Positions 20,234-29,717 of a DNA stretch of 64,000 nucleotides are shown here, one piece after another. This DNA is from Megaera polyxenophila (GTDB lineage Bacteria > Pseudomonadota > Alphaproteobacteria > Rickettsiales > Rickettsiaceae). The translations under genes and the position numbers were made by a program. Positions within the stretch are counted from its first letter, which is position 1, and each line of letters opens with the position of its first letter. A model generated the notes under the pieces. It saw nothing but the letters and a program-made list of their open reading frames with translations, had not been told where the DNA came from and did no database searches. The DNA is taken from NCBI RefSeq assembly GCF_029982035.1, contig NZ_CP104168.1:1-64000 (forward strand), written 5' to 3'.

Positions 20234-20828
20234 AGTCCCTTTGGTGGTGAAAACCTCCATCTTCCAGATGGAAAAGCTTTAGCTTGTCTAATGCGCCATG
20301 ATGCGGTAGCATCATAAGTCTATGACTTACTATAACAAAAGATCACATTCAGTTTTTTATCATCGTTATCATATAGTATGGATAACGAAATATCGCTATA
20401 AGGTACTTACTTACGACATAAAAAAACGTGTTCGGGAACTAGTGTTACAGGTAGCTGAGGAAATGAGTATAAAGATAGAAAATGGCGTTGTATCAAGCGA
20501 CCATGTCCATATATTTGCAAATATTCCTCCGCATATTAAAATTAGTGAATTTGTTCAGAAAGCTAAGGGAAGATCATCTAAAAGAATACAGGAAGAATTT
20601 CCGATACTAAAAAAGAAATACTGGGGTAGACATTTATGGGGCAGAGGATACTTCAGTTCAACTAGCGGTAATGTTACAGATGATATGATTAACGAATATA
20701 TCAACAAACACACTGACGCTCATGAGACCGACTTTACTTCAAATATTAGGCTAGAATGAGCTTTAGCTTGATAAGCGACTTCTAGTCGCAAAGATCAAAC
20801 TTTCATCTCTCAGATGAAAGTGGTTGAT
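20234..20828 (+). mobile_element. IS200-like element, family A
   Basis: 595 bp after TTTAT inside the Tn3 transposase gene. The same transposon also carries a family-A copy 2.5 kb upstream in opposite orientation, which would form an inverted pair able to recombine. Confidence 0.93.
20322..20759 (+). CDS. tnpA: IS200 TnpA transposase (family A)
   Basis: Identical protein to the copy at 17217-17654; HxH pair and Tyr126 intact. Confidence 0.95.
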   Translation: MTYYNKRSHSVFYHRYHIVWITKYRYKVLTYDIKKRVRELVLQVAEEMSIKIENGVVSSDHVHIFANIPPHIKISEFVQKAKGRSSKRIQEEFPILKKKYWGRHLWGRGYFSSTSGNVTDDMINEYINKHTDAHETDFTSNIRLE

Positions 20829-21444
20829 TAGGTATATCTTTTCAACCCCATTTTAAGGATCTAAAAGATCAGCAGTTATATTGTTTTGATAGAAAGGCTA
20901 CAAGCTATCCTGAATTATTTAGTAAAGAAAAAATAGATGAAGCTTTGATATGTGAACAATGGGATGACATAATCAGATTGGTATGTTCGCTGAAAATGGG
21001 ATTAGTTAAACCTCATATAATTGTAAAAAAATTGCATGCACAGGAAACCTTTACAAAACTGGCAAAAGCATTGGTACATCTAGGCAGAATAGTTAAAAGT
21101 ACATACATACTCAGGTACCTGCATGATGAAAAATTACGCTATGCGGTAAGACAACAATTAAATCGTGGGGAATCCAGGCATGCACTCGCAAGGTATGTAT
21201 TTTTTGCGGATCAGGGATCATTTAAGACAAATGATTACGAAGAAATGATGAACAAAGCCAGTTGTCTTAGTTTTGTGTCAAATGCAATGGTACTATGGAA
21301 TACGGAGCAAATGCAAAGGTATATGAAATGTTAAATCAGAAAGGTTTTAAAGTAGATGAAGAAGATATGGCAAGGGTTTTACCCCTATCAACAAAAAATA
21401 CATTGGTGCATGGCCAATATTCTTTTAGGAAAGTAGAAGTTTTT

Positions 21445-21980
21445 AATCTCTTTTGGGTATATTCCCCGCCGCTTGCGGCGTAAGATGTGGGGATGAGCAA
21501 ATATATACACAAGAGTCACAATGTTACTGTTTTACTGTATCACCTGGTATTTCCAGCAAAATATCGCCGAGCGGTGTTTGATGTATCGGTTGATCAAGTG
21601 CTAAGGGAAGTATGTTTAGGGATAGAAAAGAGATATCAAATAAAATTTTTAGAAATAGGAACTGATGAAGACCATGTACATTTTTTAGTACAATCTGTAC
21701 CGACTTATAGCGTAACAAAAATAGTAACGATAATTAAAAGTGTTACGGCTCGTCAAATATTCAGATTATGTCCACAGGTTAAGAAACAATTATGGGGCGG
21801 AGAATTTTGGACTGATGGATATTTCACAAGTACGGTAGGTAAGCATGGAAATGAGAATATGATAGGAAAATACGTAAAAAATCAAGGCAAGGAATATAAG
21901 AAACTGCATGACGACCATCAGTTAGCTTTTTTCTAAAATTCTAAAATACCCCGCTGCTTGCGGCGGGGATTTCTTTTATT
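21445..21980 (+). mobile_element. IS200-like element, family C
   Basis: Boundaries come from comparison with 38778-39304: shared sequence runs from AATCTCTTTTGGGTATA to GGATTTCTTTTATT. Both ends hold CCCCGCCGC/GCGGCGGGG-type hairpins. It follows the truncated Tn3 transposase. Confidence 0.82.
21487..21936 (+). CDS. tnpA: IS200 TnpA transposase (family C)
   Basis: 149 residues with H63-V-H65 and candidate Tyr129 (MIGKYVKNQ). Clearly a third lineage relative to families A and B. A second start three codons in (MSKYIHKSHN) matches the start of the copy at 39256 and may be the real one. This is the only intact family-C gene in the window. Confidence 0.92.
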   Translation: MGMSKYIHKSHNVTVLLYHLVFPAKYRRAVFDVSVDQVLREVCLGIEKRYQIKFLEIGTDEDHVHFLVQSVPTYSVTKIVTIIKSVTARQIFRLCPQVKKQLWGGEFWTDGYFTSTVGKHGNENMIGKYVKNQGKEYKKLHDDHQLAFF

Positions 21981-21993
21981 GAACTCCAACAGA

Positions 21994-22012
21994 TAACCTG
22001 CTTTGCAGGTTA
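21994..22012. repeat. Small hairpin
   Basis: TAACCTG-CTTTG-CAGGTTA, followed by a second imperfect hairpin (TTACTTT...AAAGTAA). It lies between IS200-C and an IstB tail. It could be a terminator or an element end; there is no clear T-run. Confidence 0.4.
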
Positions 22013-22114
22013 CTTTAGAAAAAAGTAACTGTCAAGATAATATTAATGGGCTATTGTTCGTATAATACGCTATAGGTCTTTTTAGCAGCTATGTTGCCGA
22101 TAGCCCTATACAAA

Positions 22115-22406
22115 AGTTGATTTATTGATCTTAGATGATTTTGGCCTAAAAACCTTATCAGCGGAACAATCATCTGATTTATATGATTTAATAGCGGCCG
22201 TGCATATAAATGCTAGTCTGATCATTACCACAAATAGGAAAATTGAAACATGGGCGGAAAGATTTTTTGATCCTGTTATGGCTAACGCTGCTTTGGATAG
22301 AATAGTTAATAATTCGTATAGAGTAGTATTAGAGGGTGATTCTTACCGAAAAAACTTTACGCCAAAATTTAAAATGGAGGATGACAATATGATACAAAAA
22401 AGTTAG
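22115..22406 (+). pseudogene. IstB (IS21 ATPase) C-terminal fragment
   Basis: It begins in frame with LLILDDFGLKTLS (Walker B of IstB) and continues through SLIITTNRKIETWAERFFDP and ALDRIVNNSYRVVLEGDSYR to a natural stop. The Walker A half is missing. The downstream segment to about 22480 may be the right end of the same IS21 element. Confidence 0.88.
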
Positions 22407-22507
22407 TATATAGTGGACTTCTCATCTGGCACAGGGGTGGACTAGTATACCTGGCGCACAACACAAGATTATTCTTTTAATGAGGTGGTTAGTTTTAAAG
22501 CGGCATA

Positions 22508-22651
22508 ATGCTTATTATACGATTAGATTTTCTAGAGCATAAATACGTAAAACATGATCATCCTAAAGGGATAAAGCATTTAAGTAAGATAAACTTATTG
22601 CAGGATATTTTCTATAAAAGAGAAGAAATTGACAGAAATTTGGAGTTCTAG
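22508..22651 (+). CDS. Small ORF, 47 residues, unknown
   Basis: The product MLIIRLDFLEHKYVKHDHPK, followed by GIKHLSKINLLQDIFYKREE, is charged. There is no clear ribosome site. Its place between IS21 debris and the ATP-grasp gene suggests it may be a transposon remnant rather than a gene. Confidence 0.25.
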   Translation: MLIIRLDFLEHKYVKHDHPKGIKHLSKINLLQDIFYKREEIDRNLEF

Positions 22652-22729
22652 TTCGCTTTTTCCTCGTTTCTGTAATTTAAGCCAAAATTGGCCTATATAA
22701 ATTAAACGATTTAAAATTATGGAGACAGC

Positions 22730-23998
22730 ATGAGTAATTATTTAATTTTAACCAATCCCTATAAGCAATCAGGAGAGGGATACATTAAGTATGCTAGAGA
22801 GTTAGGGTTCGTACCTATTTTGTATTTTGATGACCAAAAAGAAAATATTATCAATCAACCTTATTTCACAGGCAGTTTAAAAGACTATGTAACGTCTAAT
22901 GAGTACTTGTTTATTTTTAATAGTAATGTAGATGAAGTATGCTCTTATATAAAATCAATGGGTCTAGACATAAAAGGTGTAATACCTTGTACTGAACCTG
23001 GTATATTATCAGCCAATAAGCTTGCACGGCTATTGGAATTGATCGGAAACGATCCAGATACAATAGACGTAACGAGAAATAAGTATAAAATGAGGCAGGT
23101 TTTAAAAGAGCATTCTTTAAATCATCCTAATTTTATCTACTGTAATACCATTTCCGAATTAGAAAAGAATTTTCATAAGGTGGGCTTCCCTTGCGTTATT
23201 AAAACGCCAGAAGGAGCAGGAACGAACCATATATATTTATGTAATGACATGGACACTCTGAAGGCAAAATTTAACATCATTGTTTCGCATCCAAATCTAT
23301 TTAGTCAATATTCGGATTCAGCTCTAATAGAAGGCCTTATAGACGGTGACGAGTATGCGGTGGATGCAATAGCGGCTAATAACGGAATCCATATCGTTAG
23401 TATACTAAAGTATAATAAAATCAACAGGGACGGAATACACTTTCTGTACGAAACCGTTATCGGGTGCGATATTCAAGATCCGGCTTTTATAGATTTATTC
23501 CAGTATCTGCAAGAAGTAATCAAAGCTATGAATATTCGCGTTGGTTTAATTCACGCAGAATTAAAAATTAATTCAAAAAAAGAAATCCTGCTTATAGAAA
23601 TAGCCTCTCGCCTATGCGGCGGATACTTACCAGAATTAATACTTAGTGCATACTCGGTCAACCTATACGTTGAAAGCATTAAGGTACTTACCGATGCAAA
23701 TTATGTTTGTGCCTTAAAATACTCTCAAAGGCAACCTGCTATCGAGTTAAGTTTTCATTCTTCACAAGAAGGTCATATAATAAAAATTGAAGGAATAGAC
23801 GAAATTATGAAGTTAGATTCATATATATGCCATGATATACAGGTTCGTCTCAGTCAAAAAATATACGTAACAAAAGATATGAACGGAATACCCCTAAGTG
23901 TCTATTTTGTCAATAGTTCAGTAGCACAACTTGAGCAAGATATAAAACGTGCTAAGGAATTGTTTAAATTAGTCATCAGTGAGACAAGCGAAACGTAA
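22730..23998 (+). CDS. ATP-grasp domain protein (putative amino-acid/peptide ligase)
   Basis: This 422-residue protein has a GGAG ribosome site before the ATG. ATP-grasp landmarks are in order: VIKTP with the ATP-binding Lys158; EGLIDGDEYAVD (201-212); the metal-binding pair Glu277 (IHAELKI) and Glu290 (LIEIASRLCGG, with Arg294 and the glycine pair). The early part forms a Rossmann-like preATP-grasp domain. The architecture matches the carboxylate-amine ligase group that includes bacilysin-type dipeptide synthetases and BacD/DdaF-like enzymes. Expected chemistry is ATP-dependent joining of an acid to an amine through an acyl phosphate; substrates cannot be read from sequence. It has no operon partner because IS debris lies on both sides, but pathway-like genes sit within 20 kb on each side. 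Confidence 0.85.
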   Translation: MSNYLILTNPYKQSGEGYIKYARELGFVPILYFDDQKENIINQPYFTGSLKDYVTSNEYLFIFNSNVDEVCSYIKSMGLDIKGVIPCTEPGILSANKLARLLELIGNDPDTIDVTRNKYKMRQVLKEHSLNHPNFIYCNTISELEKNFHKVGFPCVIKTPEGAGTNHIYLCNDMDTLKAKFNIIVSHPNLFSQYSDSALIEGLIDGDEYAVDAIAANNGIHIVSILKYNKINRDGIHFLYETVIGCDIQDPAFIDLFQYLQEVIKAMNIRVGLIHAELKINSKKEILLIEIASRLCGGYLPELILSAYSVNLYVESIKVLTDANYVCALKYSQRQPAIELSFHSSQEGHIIKIEGIDEIMKLDSYICHDIQVRLSQKIYVTKDMNGIPLSVYFVNSSVAQLEQDIKRAKELFKLVISETSET

Positions 23999-24183
23999 AT
24001 GACAGCAATTCCAAATATGACTTAGAAGTCTTTAATCAAAGGATATTAAAAATTAGTTTTTCGTAGAGCAATAGACAAGAAAGTAGTAAATATTTAGAAA
24101 GCATGTAAAATAAGACCTCTATCAACGTAAGCGTAAATTTATCTTCACCTAATTAAGGATTTAAAAACCCTGGATCGATGTTT

Positions 24184-24358
24184 GGCTCTGTCTTTTTAAG
24201 TGTGTAAATTCAAAAATAGGCACTTAAATTCTACCCTCAAATTTTATCAAAAAATGGGCCATAGCTTTTCCCCAATTTTGAATGGGCATATTCCATTTTC
24301 GTCTAATGTAATCTATTGTCAAGTATAAAGGCTTAAAAACAGAATCATCCCTTGGATG
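24184..24358 (-). pseudogene. IS256-family transposase, C-terminal fragment
   Basis: The reverse strand reads SVFKPLYLTIDYIRRKWNMP then IQNWGKAMAHFLIKF, the typical IS256 C-terminus, followed by the same terminal GGCTCTGTCTTTTTAAGTGTG seen at 10163. The N-terminal side is cut by an IS21-type end at about 24358. Confidence 0.88.
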
Positions 24359-24440
24359 TAAATTGTAACTAACTATTGACCCACCTAGAGCAAAAATTGT
24401 AATTAAAATTGACCCACCTAAATAAGTAACCATACCTTTA
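24356..24440. repeat. IS21 left end
   Basis: Repeated TTGACCCACCTA motifs precede istA. The sequence matches 4012-4096 and 34255-34336 almost exactly. Confidence 0.75.
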
Positions 24441-24902
24441 AGAAGTTAATATTTTAAATAATTTTTAAAGGAGTAATCAAGGAGTGTTTATAGTGGAATC
24501 AATCGCAAAAATACGAAGAATGTACTATGTTGAAGGTAAAGGAATTAGGACGATAGCCAGAGCCCATAATATATCAAAAAATACAGTTAAAAAAGTTATC
24601 CGTAGTGATAGACAAAATTCGAATTAACGCAACATAGCAGAAAGAAACCGGCTTTGGAGCACCATCTCGGTATACTGCATCAATTACTTGAAGAAAATAG
24701 TAAGGAACCGTTAAGACGTAGGATGACTGCTAGGAAATTATATCAACAACTTCAAGCATCGGGATATAAAAGAAGTTATGAATCAGTGAATTTGGTTACC
24801 AGAAAATTCCGCAGAGAACGGGAAGCCAAGGGTAAGCAAGTTTTTATTCCGTTAGATTTTGAGTCGGGAGAGGCGTTTCAATTTGATTGAGGTGAAGAGG
24901 AA

Positions 24903-25497
24903 ATCAACCACTTTCATCTGAGAGATGAAAGTTTGATCTTTGCGACTAGAAGTCGCTTATCAAGCTAAAGCTCATTCTAGCCTAATATTTGAAGTAAAGT
25001 CGGTCTCATGAGCGTCAGTGTGTTTGTTGATATATTCGTTAATCATATCATCTGTAACATTACCGCTAGTTGAACTGAAGTATCCTCTGCCCCATAAATG
25101 TCTACCCCAGTATTTCTTTTTTAGTATCGGAAATTCTTCCTGTATTCTTTTAGATGATCTTCCCTTAGCTTTCTGAACAAATTCACTAATTTTAATATGC
25201 GGAGGAATATTTGCAAATATATGGACATGGTCGCTTGATACAACGCCATTTTCTATCTTTATACTCATTTCCTCAGCTACCTGTAACACTAGTTCCCGAA
25301 CACGTTTTTTTATGTCGTAAGTAAGTACCTTATAGCGATATTTCGTTATCCATACTATATGATAACGATGATAAAAAACTGAATGTGATCTTTTGTTATA
25401 GTAAGTCATAGACTTATGATGCTACCGCATCATGGCGCATTAGACAAGCTAAAGCTTTTCCATCTGGAAGATGGAGGTTTTCACCACCAAAGGGACT
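24903..25497 (-). mobile_element. IS200-like element, family A (in istA)
   Basis: 595 bp with the same ends as the other family-A copies and TTTAT on its 5' side. Its excision reconstructs the istA reading frame. Confidence 0.93.
24972..25409 (-). CDS. tnpA: IS200 TnpA transposase (family A)
   Basis: 145 residues, identical to the other A copies; HxH and Tyr126 present. Confidence 0.95.
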   Translation of the reverse strand: MTYYNKRSHSVFYHRYHIVWITKYRYKVLTYDIKKRVRELVLQVAEEMSIKIENGVVSSDHVHIFANIPPHIKISEFVQKAKGRSSKRIQEEFPILKKKYWGRHLWGRGYFSSTSGNVTDDMINEYINKHTDAHETDFTSNIRLE

Positions 25498-26190
25498 ATA
25501 AATTTAAATGAAAAGATTATTAGAGTTAAGGCGGCGAGGATAAAGCTATGTTATAGCCGCCATTCTTTGGTAGTAGTTTACCCGAACGAACAACTTGAGA
25601 TGGTCATGGCGGCACATGCGGAGGCATTTAAATTTTTTGAAGGTTGTTGTCGGAAAGGTATTTATGACAATATGAAAACTGCCGTTAGCAAGATACTCGG
25701 TACAGAGCGTAAACTAAATGAGCAGTTTGCGCAAATGGCATCTCATTATTTATTTGAGCCTAGTATGTGTAATCCTGCATCTGGTTGGGAGAAAGGTCGG
25801 GTTGAAAAACAGGTAGGGAATACAAGACGTAACTTTTTTACCCCTATACTGAAGGGAAAAAGCTATGAAGACATAAATTTGCAACGTTTAGCTTGGTCTA
25901 GAAGTCATAAACACCCTGAGTTTAAAGACAGAACGATTTTTGAAGTATATGAAGAAAAGCGTGAGCATCTAATAAAATACAGGGGTGAATTTGAAGGCTA
26001 TAAGCTGTACCCAACCGTAGTATCTCCTTTAAGCTTAGTGCAGTACGATACAAATATGTATAGTGTTCCTTGTGAATATGTAGGAGTTGCAGTGAATATG
26101 AAATCCTATGCGTGGAAGGTAGTAACCTTCCACGAAGGTAAGGTTATTAGCCAACATAATCGCTGTTTCCTGCGTCATCAAAAAATTTAT

Positions 26191-26775
26191 GTAGTTAAGT
26201 GGGATAGGGTTAACACCCTCACCTTTAGGCGAACACTTTAGTATTATAAGTTACTAGAGAAGAGGAGATGTAGCTTATGGAATATAGAAAAGGTTCGCAC
26301 AGGATATATGATCTGAAGTACCATGTAGTATTTTGTACGAAATACAGATACAGAGTTCTAACCGGACAAGTAGCTGATAGAACTAGAGAAATTATTAGAG
26401 AAATATGTGCGGCAAATTACATAGACATAGCAAGTGGCAGCATGAGTCCAGATCACATGCATTTACTACTGTCGATACCCCCGAGTATTCCCGTATCAAA
26501 GGCAGTACAATACATTAAGGGAAAAAGCAGTCGGAAATTACTGCAAGAATTTGAATTACTGAGAAAACGCTACTGGGGTCAACATCTCTGGGCTAGGGGG
26601 TATTTTGTTGTTATGGTTGGTCATGTGAACTCAAATGAAGTGCAAAAATACATAGAGGAACAAGAAATGCATCATAAGAGAGATGATTTTAAAATATCGG
26701 AGTTTTAGCGTTTACGCTTTTAATCCGCTTTGCAAGCGTTGACCAAACTACCGGCTTTAGCCGATAGTAATTGAT
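26191..26775 (+). mobile_element. IS200-like element, family B (in istA)
   Basis: 585 bp after TTTAT, inside the istA 3' part. It carries a few substitutions relative to the copy at 11-595, so it is a slightly older or separate insertion. Confidence 0.92.
26277..26708 (+). CDS. tnpA: IS200 TnpA transposase (family B)
   Basis: 143 residues, intact, with changes S9R, S72P, T113M, N116H and Y132H against the copy at 97-528. The HxH pair and Tyr125 are kept. Confidence 0.93.
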   Translation: MEYRKGSHRIYDLKYHVVFCTKYRYRVLTGQVADRTREIIREICAANYIDIASGSMSPDHMHLLLSIPPSIPVSKAVQYIKGKSSRKLLQEFELLRKRYWGQHLWARGYFVVMVGHVNSNEVQKYIEEQEMHHKRDDFKISEF

Positions 26776-26998
26776 CTCATATCTTTGTTAGATTTCTAGA
26801 CATATCACTTTTAGCCATTCCTCAACCTCTTCGTCTTCAAATATTTTCTTTCTAAATTTTGCAGGAGCAACTATGTGATATACTAAAACCGATACATTGT
26901 GACTTTTATGAATATACTGACTTTCTACCATATAGAAATTATAAGACTTTTCTAAAACGAAGCAAGCTTCGGGGAATTAAACCCGAGAGAGATTAATT
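26776..26998. repeat. Duplicated IS200-C relic segment
   Basis: This segment is a near-identical direct copy of about 34020-34242 (and inverted relative to 4107-4329). It contains the 5' half of the degraded family-C-like transposase. It abuts the right end of a family-B element and begins the region upstream of the carotenoid-oxygenase-type gene. Confidence 0.85.
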
Positions 26999-27330
26999 TC
27001 TGTGTCTGATGATGCTATACAAGTATTAGACTTAAGTACTGAATTTCGAGATGTAGCTCAGGTCTGGTTCGTCGGAGAGAATCACCGGATTATAATGCTC
27101 TGCCTTGCGATGATCTCTAAATACTCTACTAATACTAACTAACTGTCTTCTATTATATCAAAGTATTTCAAAATTGATGTTGACGAAGGCAAGAAAGCTA
27201 GTTACAAACTTAGTTTGCTAAACTTGCTAAAAACCAATCATAGCTCTGCTTATATATGGCATGAGTGGTGGATTTTGTCAGATAGAATATTATTAATCAA
27301 GTACATATTTTAAGAGGAGGAAGTTTTAAT
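26999..27330 (+). other. Region upstream of carotenoid-oxygenase gene
   Basis: An open frame of about 46 codons (27000-27140; SDDAIQVLDLSTEFRDVAQV, then WFVGENHRI) has no start and looks like a gene remnant of unknown family. The remainder holds no recognisable gene. The strong ribosome site AGAGGAGG (27313-27320) serves the next gene; its promoter must lie in this stretch but no clear consensus pair stands out. Confidence 0.4.
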
Positions 27331-28755
27331 ATGCCGAAAAATTTTAGTAATAACTATTATTATCAAAAAATTTGGGCTCCTTGGCCTTGCGAAGAAGATA
27401 TAACGGATTTAGAAGTTATCGGAAAATTACCTGACTGTATAATCGGCGGGACTTTTTATATAAATGGGGCTAATCCGCATTATCCGAACTTAGATGATCC
27501 TAATCCTTTGGATGGTGACGGAATGATTTATGCCTTTAAATTTCGTGTCGACAAAACGGTTGATTACAAAAATCGTTGGGTAAGGACTGAGAAATTCAAA
27601 ACCGAGGCGGTTGCCAGAAAAGCTCTTTTTCATGGAACTAATTCCAGTTTGACTGGTGGTGACGGGTTACGTTTTCCTGAAACTTTCAGCAACGCAAATA
27701 TTATATGGCACGCAGGTAAACTATTAAGTTTACAAGATGAATTCATGGCTTATGAAATAGACCCGGATAGTCTGGAAACTAAGGGGCTATATCATATTGA
27801 CGGTAAGCGGATTAGTTTTTGTGCGCATTCTAAAAAGGATTATCGTACCGGAGAATTGGTTAATATAGGGTATAACCTTGATGAAGACCTATCAAAAGAT
27901 GCAAAACCTAGCCTTGCTTATTTCGTGATTGATAAATACGGTAAGATTTTGACTTCTGTAAGTATTCCAGTTCCATATTTATCTTTAATTCATGATTTCG
28001 GCGTAACGGAGGACTACGTAATTTTACCGATATTTCCCGAAGTATTTAATATGCATAGCACTACTTCTTCTCCATTGTATTCTTGGAAACCGGAACTGGG
28101 AACTTTTTTTGTGGTATCAAATCGTAGATACCCTGAAAAAGTGCAATATTTTAAAACTGAAACGCATGCGCTTTCTCATGTACTTAATGCGTATCAGGAA
28201 GATTCTGACATTATAGTTTTTGAAGGATATAAATACGATAGAGGATTTTTAAAGATCAACCAATGCGGATTGGCCCATTGGAGCGATCCTAATACTCCCA
28301 TGCAATTATCGCGGTGGCGTTTGAATCTAAAAAACGGAACTACGGAAGAAATCAATATAGGGGCTTATCGAGGTGAATATCCAAAAATCGATGACAGATA
28401 TTCTGGTCGTAAACATAGATACGGTTACTCCGCAGTGACATTAAATAACAGCTTATCGCTTGATTTATGCGACGGCTTAGTGCGGTACGATAATTGTACT
28501 AATGAAAAACAAATTTTTACGATGGGTTCTAATTACGTTTTTAGTGAGACAACTTTTGTTCCAAATTCTGAGTCTGCTTCCGAAGGTGACGGTGTGTTAC
28601 TCACCTTGGTATACAATAAATATGAACACAAAAGCAGCCTTTTAATTCTTGATGCCAATAACGTTGCCAGTCAACCTATTGCGCTTATTAAAATGCCGCA
28701 TCATATCCGCTATACTTTTCACGGCAATTGGATAAAGCGTACTTATCCTTTATGA
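27331..28755 (+). CDS. Carotenoid-cleavage-oxygenase family protein
   Basis: This 474-residue protein has the length and all four iron-binding histidines of the RPE65/CCO family: His166 (SFCAHSKKD), His221 (SLIHDFGVTE), His283 (LSHVLNAYQED) and His464 (YTFHGNW). Further family signatures are DGDGMIYAFKF (61-71) and HAGKLLSL (127-134). The fold is a seven-bladed propeller holding non-heme Fe(II), which splits C=C bonds with O2. Known bacterial substrates are carotenoids/apocarotenoids or lignostilbene/isoeugenol-type phenylpropanoids. No carotenoid synthesis gene is in the window, so a non-carotenoid substrate is plausible, especially as a VAO-type oxidase lies nearby. A strong AGGAGG precedes the ATG. 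Confidence 0.9.
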   Translation: MPKNFSNNYYYQKIWAPWPCEEDITDLEVIGKLPDCIIGGTFYINGANPHYPNLDDPNPLDGDGMIYAFKFRVDKTVDYKNRWVRTEKFKTEAVARKALFHGTNSSLTGGDGLRFPETFSNANIIWHAGKLLSLQDEFMAYEIDPDSLETKGLYHIDGKRISFCAHSKKDYRTGELVNIGYNLDEDLSKDAKPSLAYFVIDKYGKILTSVSIPVPYLSLIHDFGVTEDYVILPIFPEVFNMHSTTSSPLYSWKPELGTFFVVSNRRYPEKVQYFKTETHALSHVLNAYQEDSDIIVFEGYKYDRGFLKINQCGLAHWSDPNTPMQLSRWRLNLKNGTTEEINIGAYRGEYPKIDDRYSGRKHRYGYSAVTLNNSLSLDLCDGLVRYDNCTNEKQIFTMGSNYVFSETTFVPNSESASEGDGVLLTLVYNKYEHKSSLLILDANNVASQPIALIKMPHHIRYTFHGNWIKRTYPL

Positions 28756-28807
28756 TACCGAAAGATGTTTTAGGTATAGTGCATGATTTTTTTTCATTAT
28801 ATTAATC

Positions 28808-29100
28808 GGTTCTGTCGCATCTGTAAATGGAGGTAGAGTAGAATTGGGAAAGGTCAGATTTTAGGCATTATGAGGCCATCAACATTTTAAAATTCTCAAA
28901 AGTGGTAGCATTATCATTAGCGCCTATAATTTGGCCTTTTTGAATTATACGAACATTTTCAATACCGGTGATAGTAATTTTAGCAGAACGACAACTCTTA
29001 AACCCAAGCATCGGCTTGGTTCGCTTCTTGATAAATCGATGATCTTGCTCAATTATATTATTAAGGTATGTGTTTTGACGAATTTCAATCTTTTGCTCTT
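28808..29100 (-). pseudogene. IS6-family transposase, C-terminal fragment with end
   Basis: The terminal GGTTCTGTCGCA starts at 28808. The reverse frame reads TYLNNIIEQDHRFIKKRTKP, MLGFKSCRSAKITITGIENV and ENFKMLMAS, the C-terminal third of the IS6-type transposase, including the DDE glutamate region (IIEQDHR). It is cut just before the right arm of the inverted repeat. Confidence 0.88.
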
Positions 29101-29278
29101 CCGGCCGGCTTTCGTTACAACGGAAGTTTTCCCTAAAAAATCGCTGTAAGTTAGGATTCGCCTAGGAAAGAGAGTTGTTTGTTGTATATACGTAGACACG
29201 GCTAAACACAATTTCCTACTTGAGATAATTTTTGTGATTGCTATACCATGTAATAGGTTTAAATTTAGAGCTATATTT

Positions 29279-29594
29279 ATGTACGTAGACACTGCAACAT
29301 ACATGAGAAGCGGAAAAACACATAAACGCTATTTGTTAAGAACTTCTTACCGAGAAAACGGTAAGGTTAAAAAGAAAACCATAGCTAGCTTATGTACTTT
29401 AACCCCCGATGAAATTTCATCATTCAAATTAGCTCTACAACACAAATCGGACTTATCGGCTCTTACTAGTATTAAAGGTGCAGAAGTTATACAAGGTAAA
29501 AGTTTTGGAGCAATAATCGTGCTTAAAGCAATAGCCGATGAACTCGGCATAACAAAAGCACTCGGCAATTCAAAAGAAGCAGTCATAGCAATGT
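29279..29594 (+). pseudogene. IS1634-type transposase, N-terminal fragment (right arm)
   Basis: Mirror of 8748-9063; about 105 residues, then truncated by the Tn3 transposon at 29595. No remainder is found. Confidence 0.7.
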
Positions 29595-29717
29595 GGGGTT
29601 CTAAGCACAAATCCCCGCCGATAAACCGTAATACTCTGTAAGCCTTTTATAATAAAGGTCTTAGACCATTTTCATGATATTAATTAAGCCATTGCAAAAC
29701 TCACGTTTTTTATCCGT

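Larger units (their letters stand above)
17992..21420 (+). pseudogene. tnpA: Tn3-family transposase, interrupted by IS200-A and frameshifted
   Basis: The 747-residue N-terminal part runs into an A element (20234-20828). Excision restores ALCYLLGISFQPHFKDLKDQ, a Tn3 consensus stretch. Catalytic acidic residues are recognisable: ERSSSDGMRF, HSTDTAGFTE and RGESRHALARYV. A frameshift near 21320 separates the tail, which continues as NQKGFKVDEEDMARVLPLST to about 21400. The far end is then lost at an IS200-C element. It is only distantly similar to the Tn3 transposase in the inverted repeat. Confidence 0.9.
24484..26220 (+). pseudogene. istA: IstA (IS21 transposase), decayed and twice interrupted
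   Basis: From a GTG at 24484 the product reads AKIRRMYYVEGKGIRTIARA (helix-turn-helix). A frameshift lies near 24620, and a TGA at 24888 stands where relatives have the Trp codon (FQFD-W-GEE). A family-A element (24903-25497) interrupts next; its removal restores GEEINLNEK. The catalytic core continues through NMKTAVSKILG and MCNPASGWEKGRVEKQVGNT. A family-B element then cuts it at HQKIY (26191). Confidence 0.9.

Noticed and set aside
27040..27115. tRNA-like string (GATGTAGCTCAGGTCTGGTTCG)
   Set aside because: D-loop-like letters occur, but no acceptor or anticodon stem can be paired around them.
27331..28755. Carotenoid biosynthesis cluster
   Set aside because: No phytoene synthase, desaturase or cyclase is in the window; only the cleavage-type oxygenase is present.
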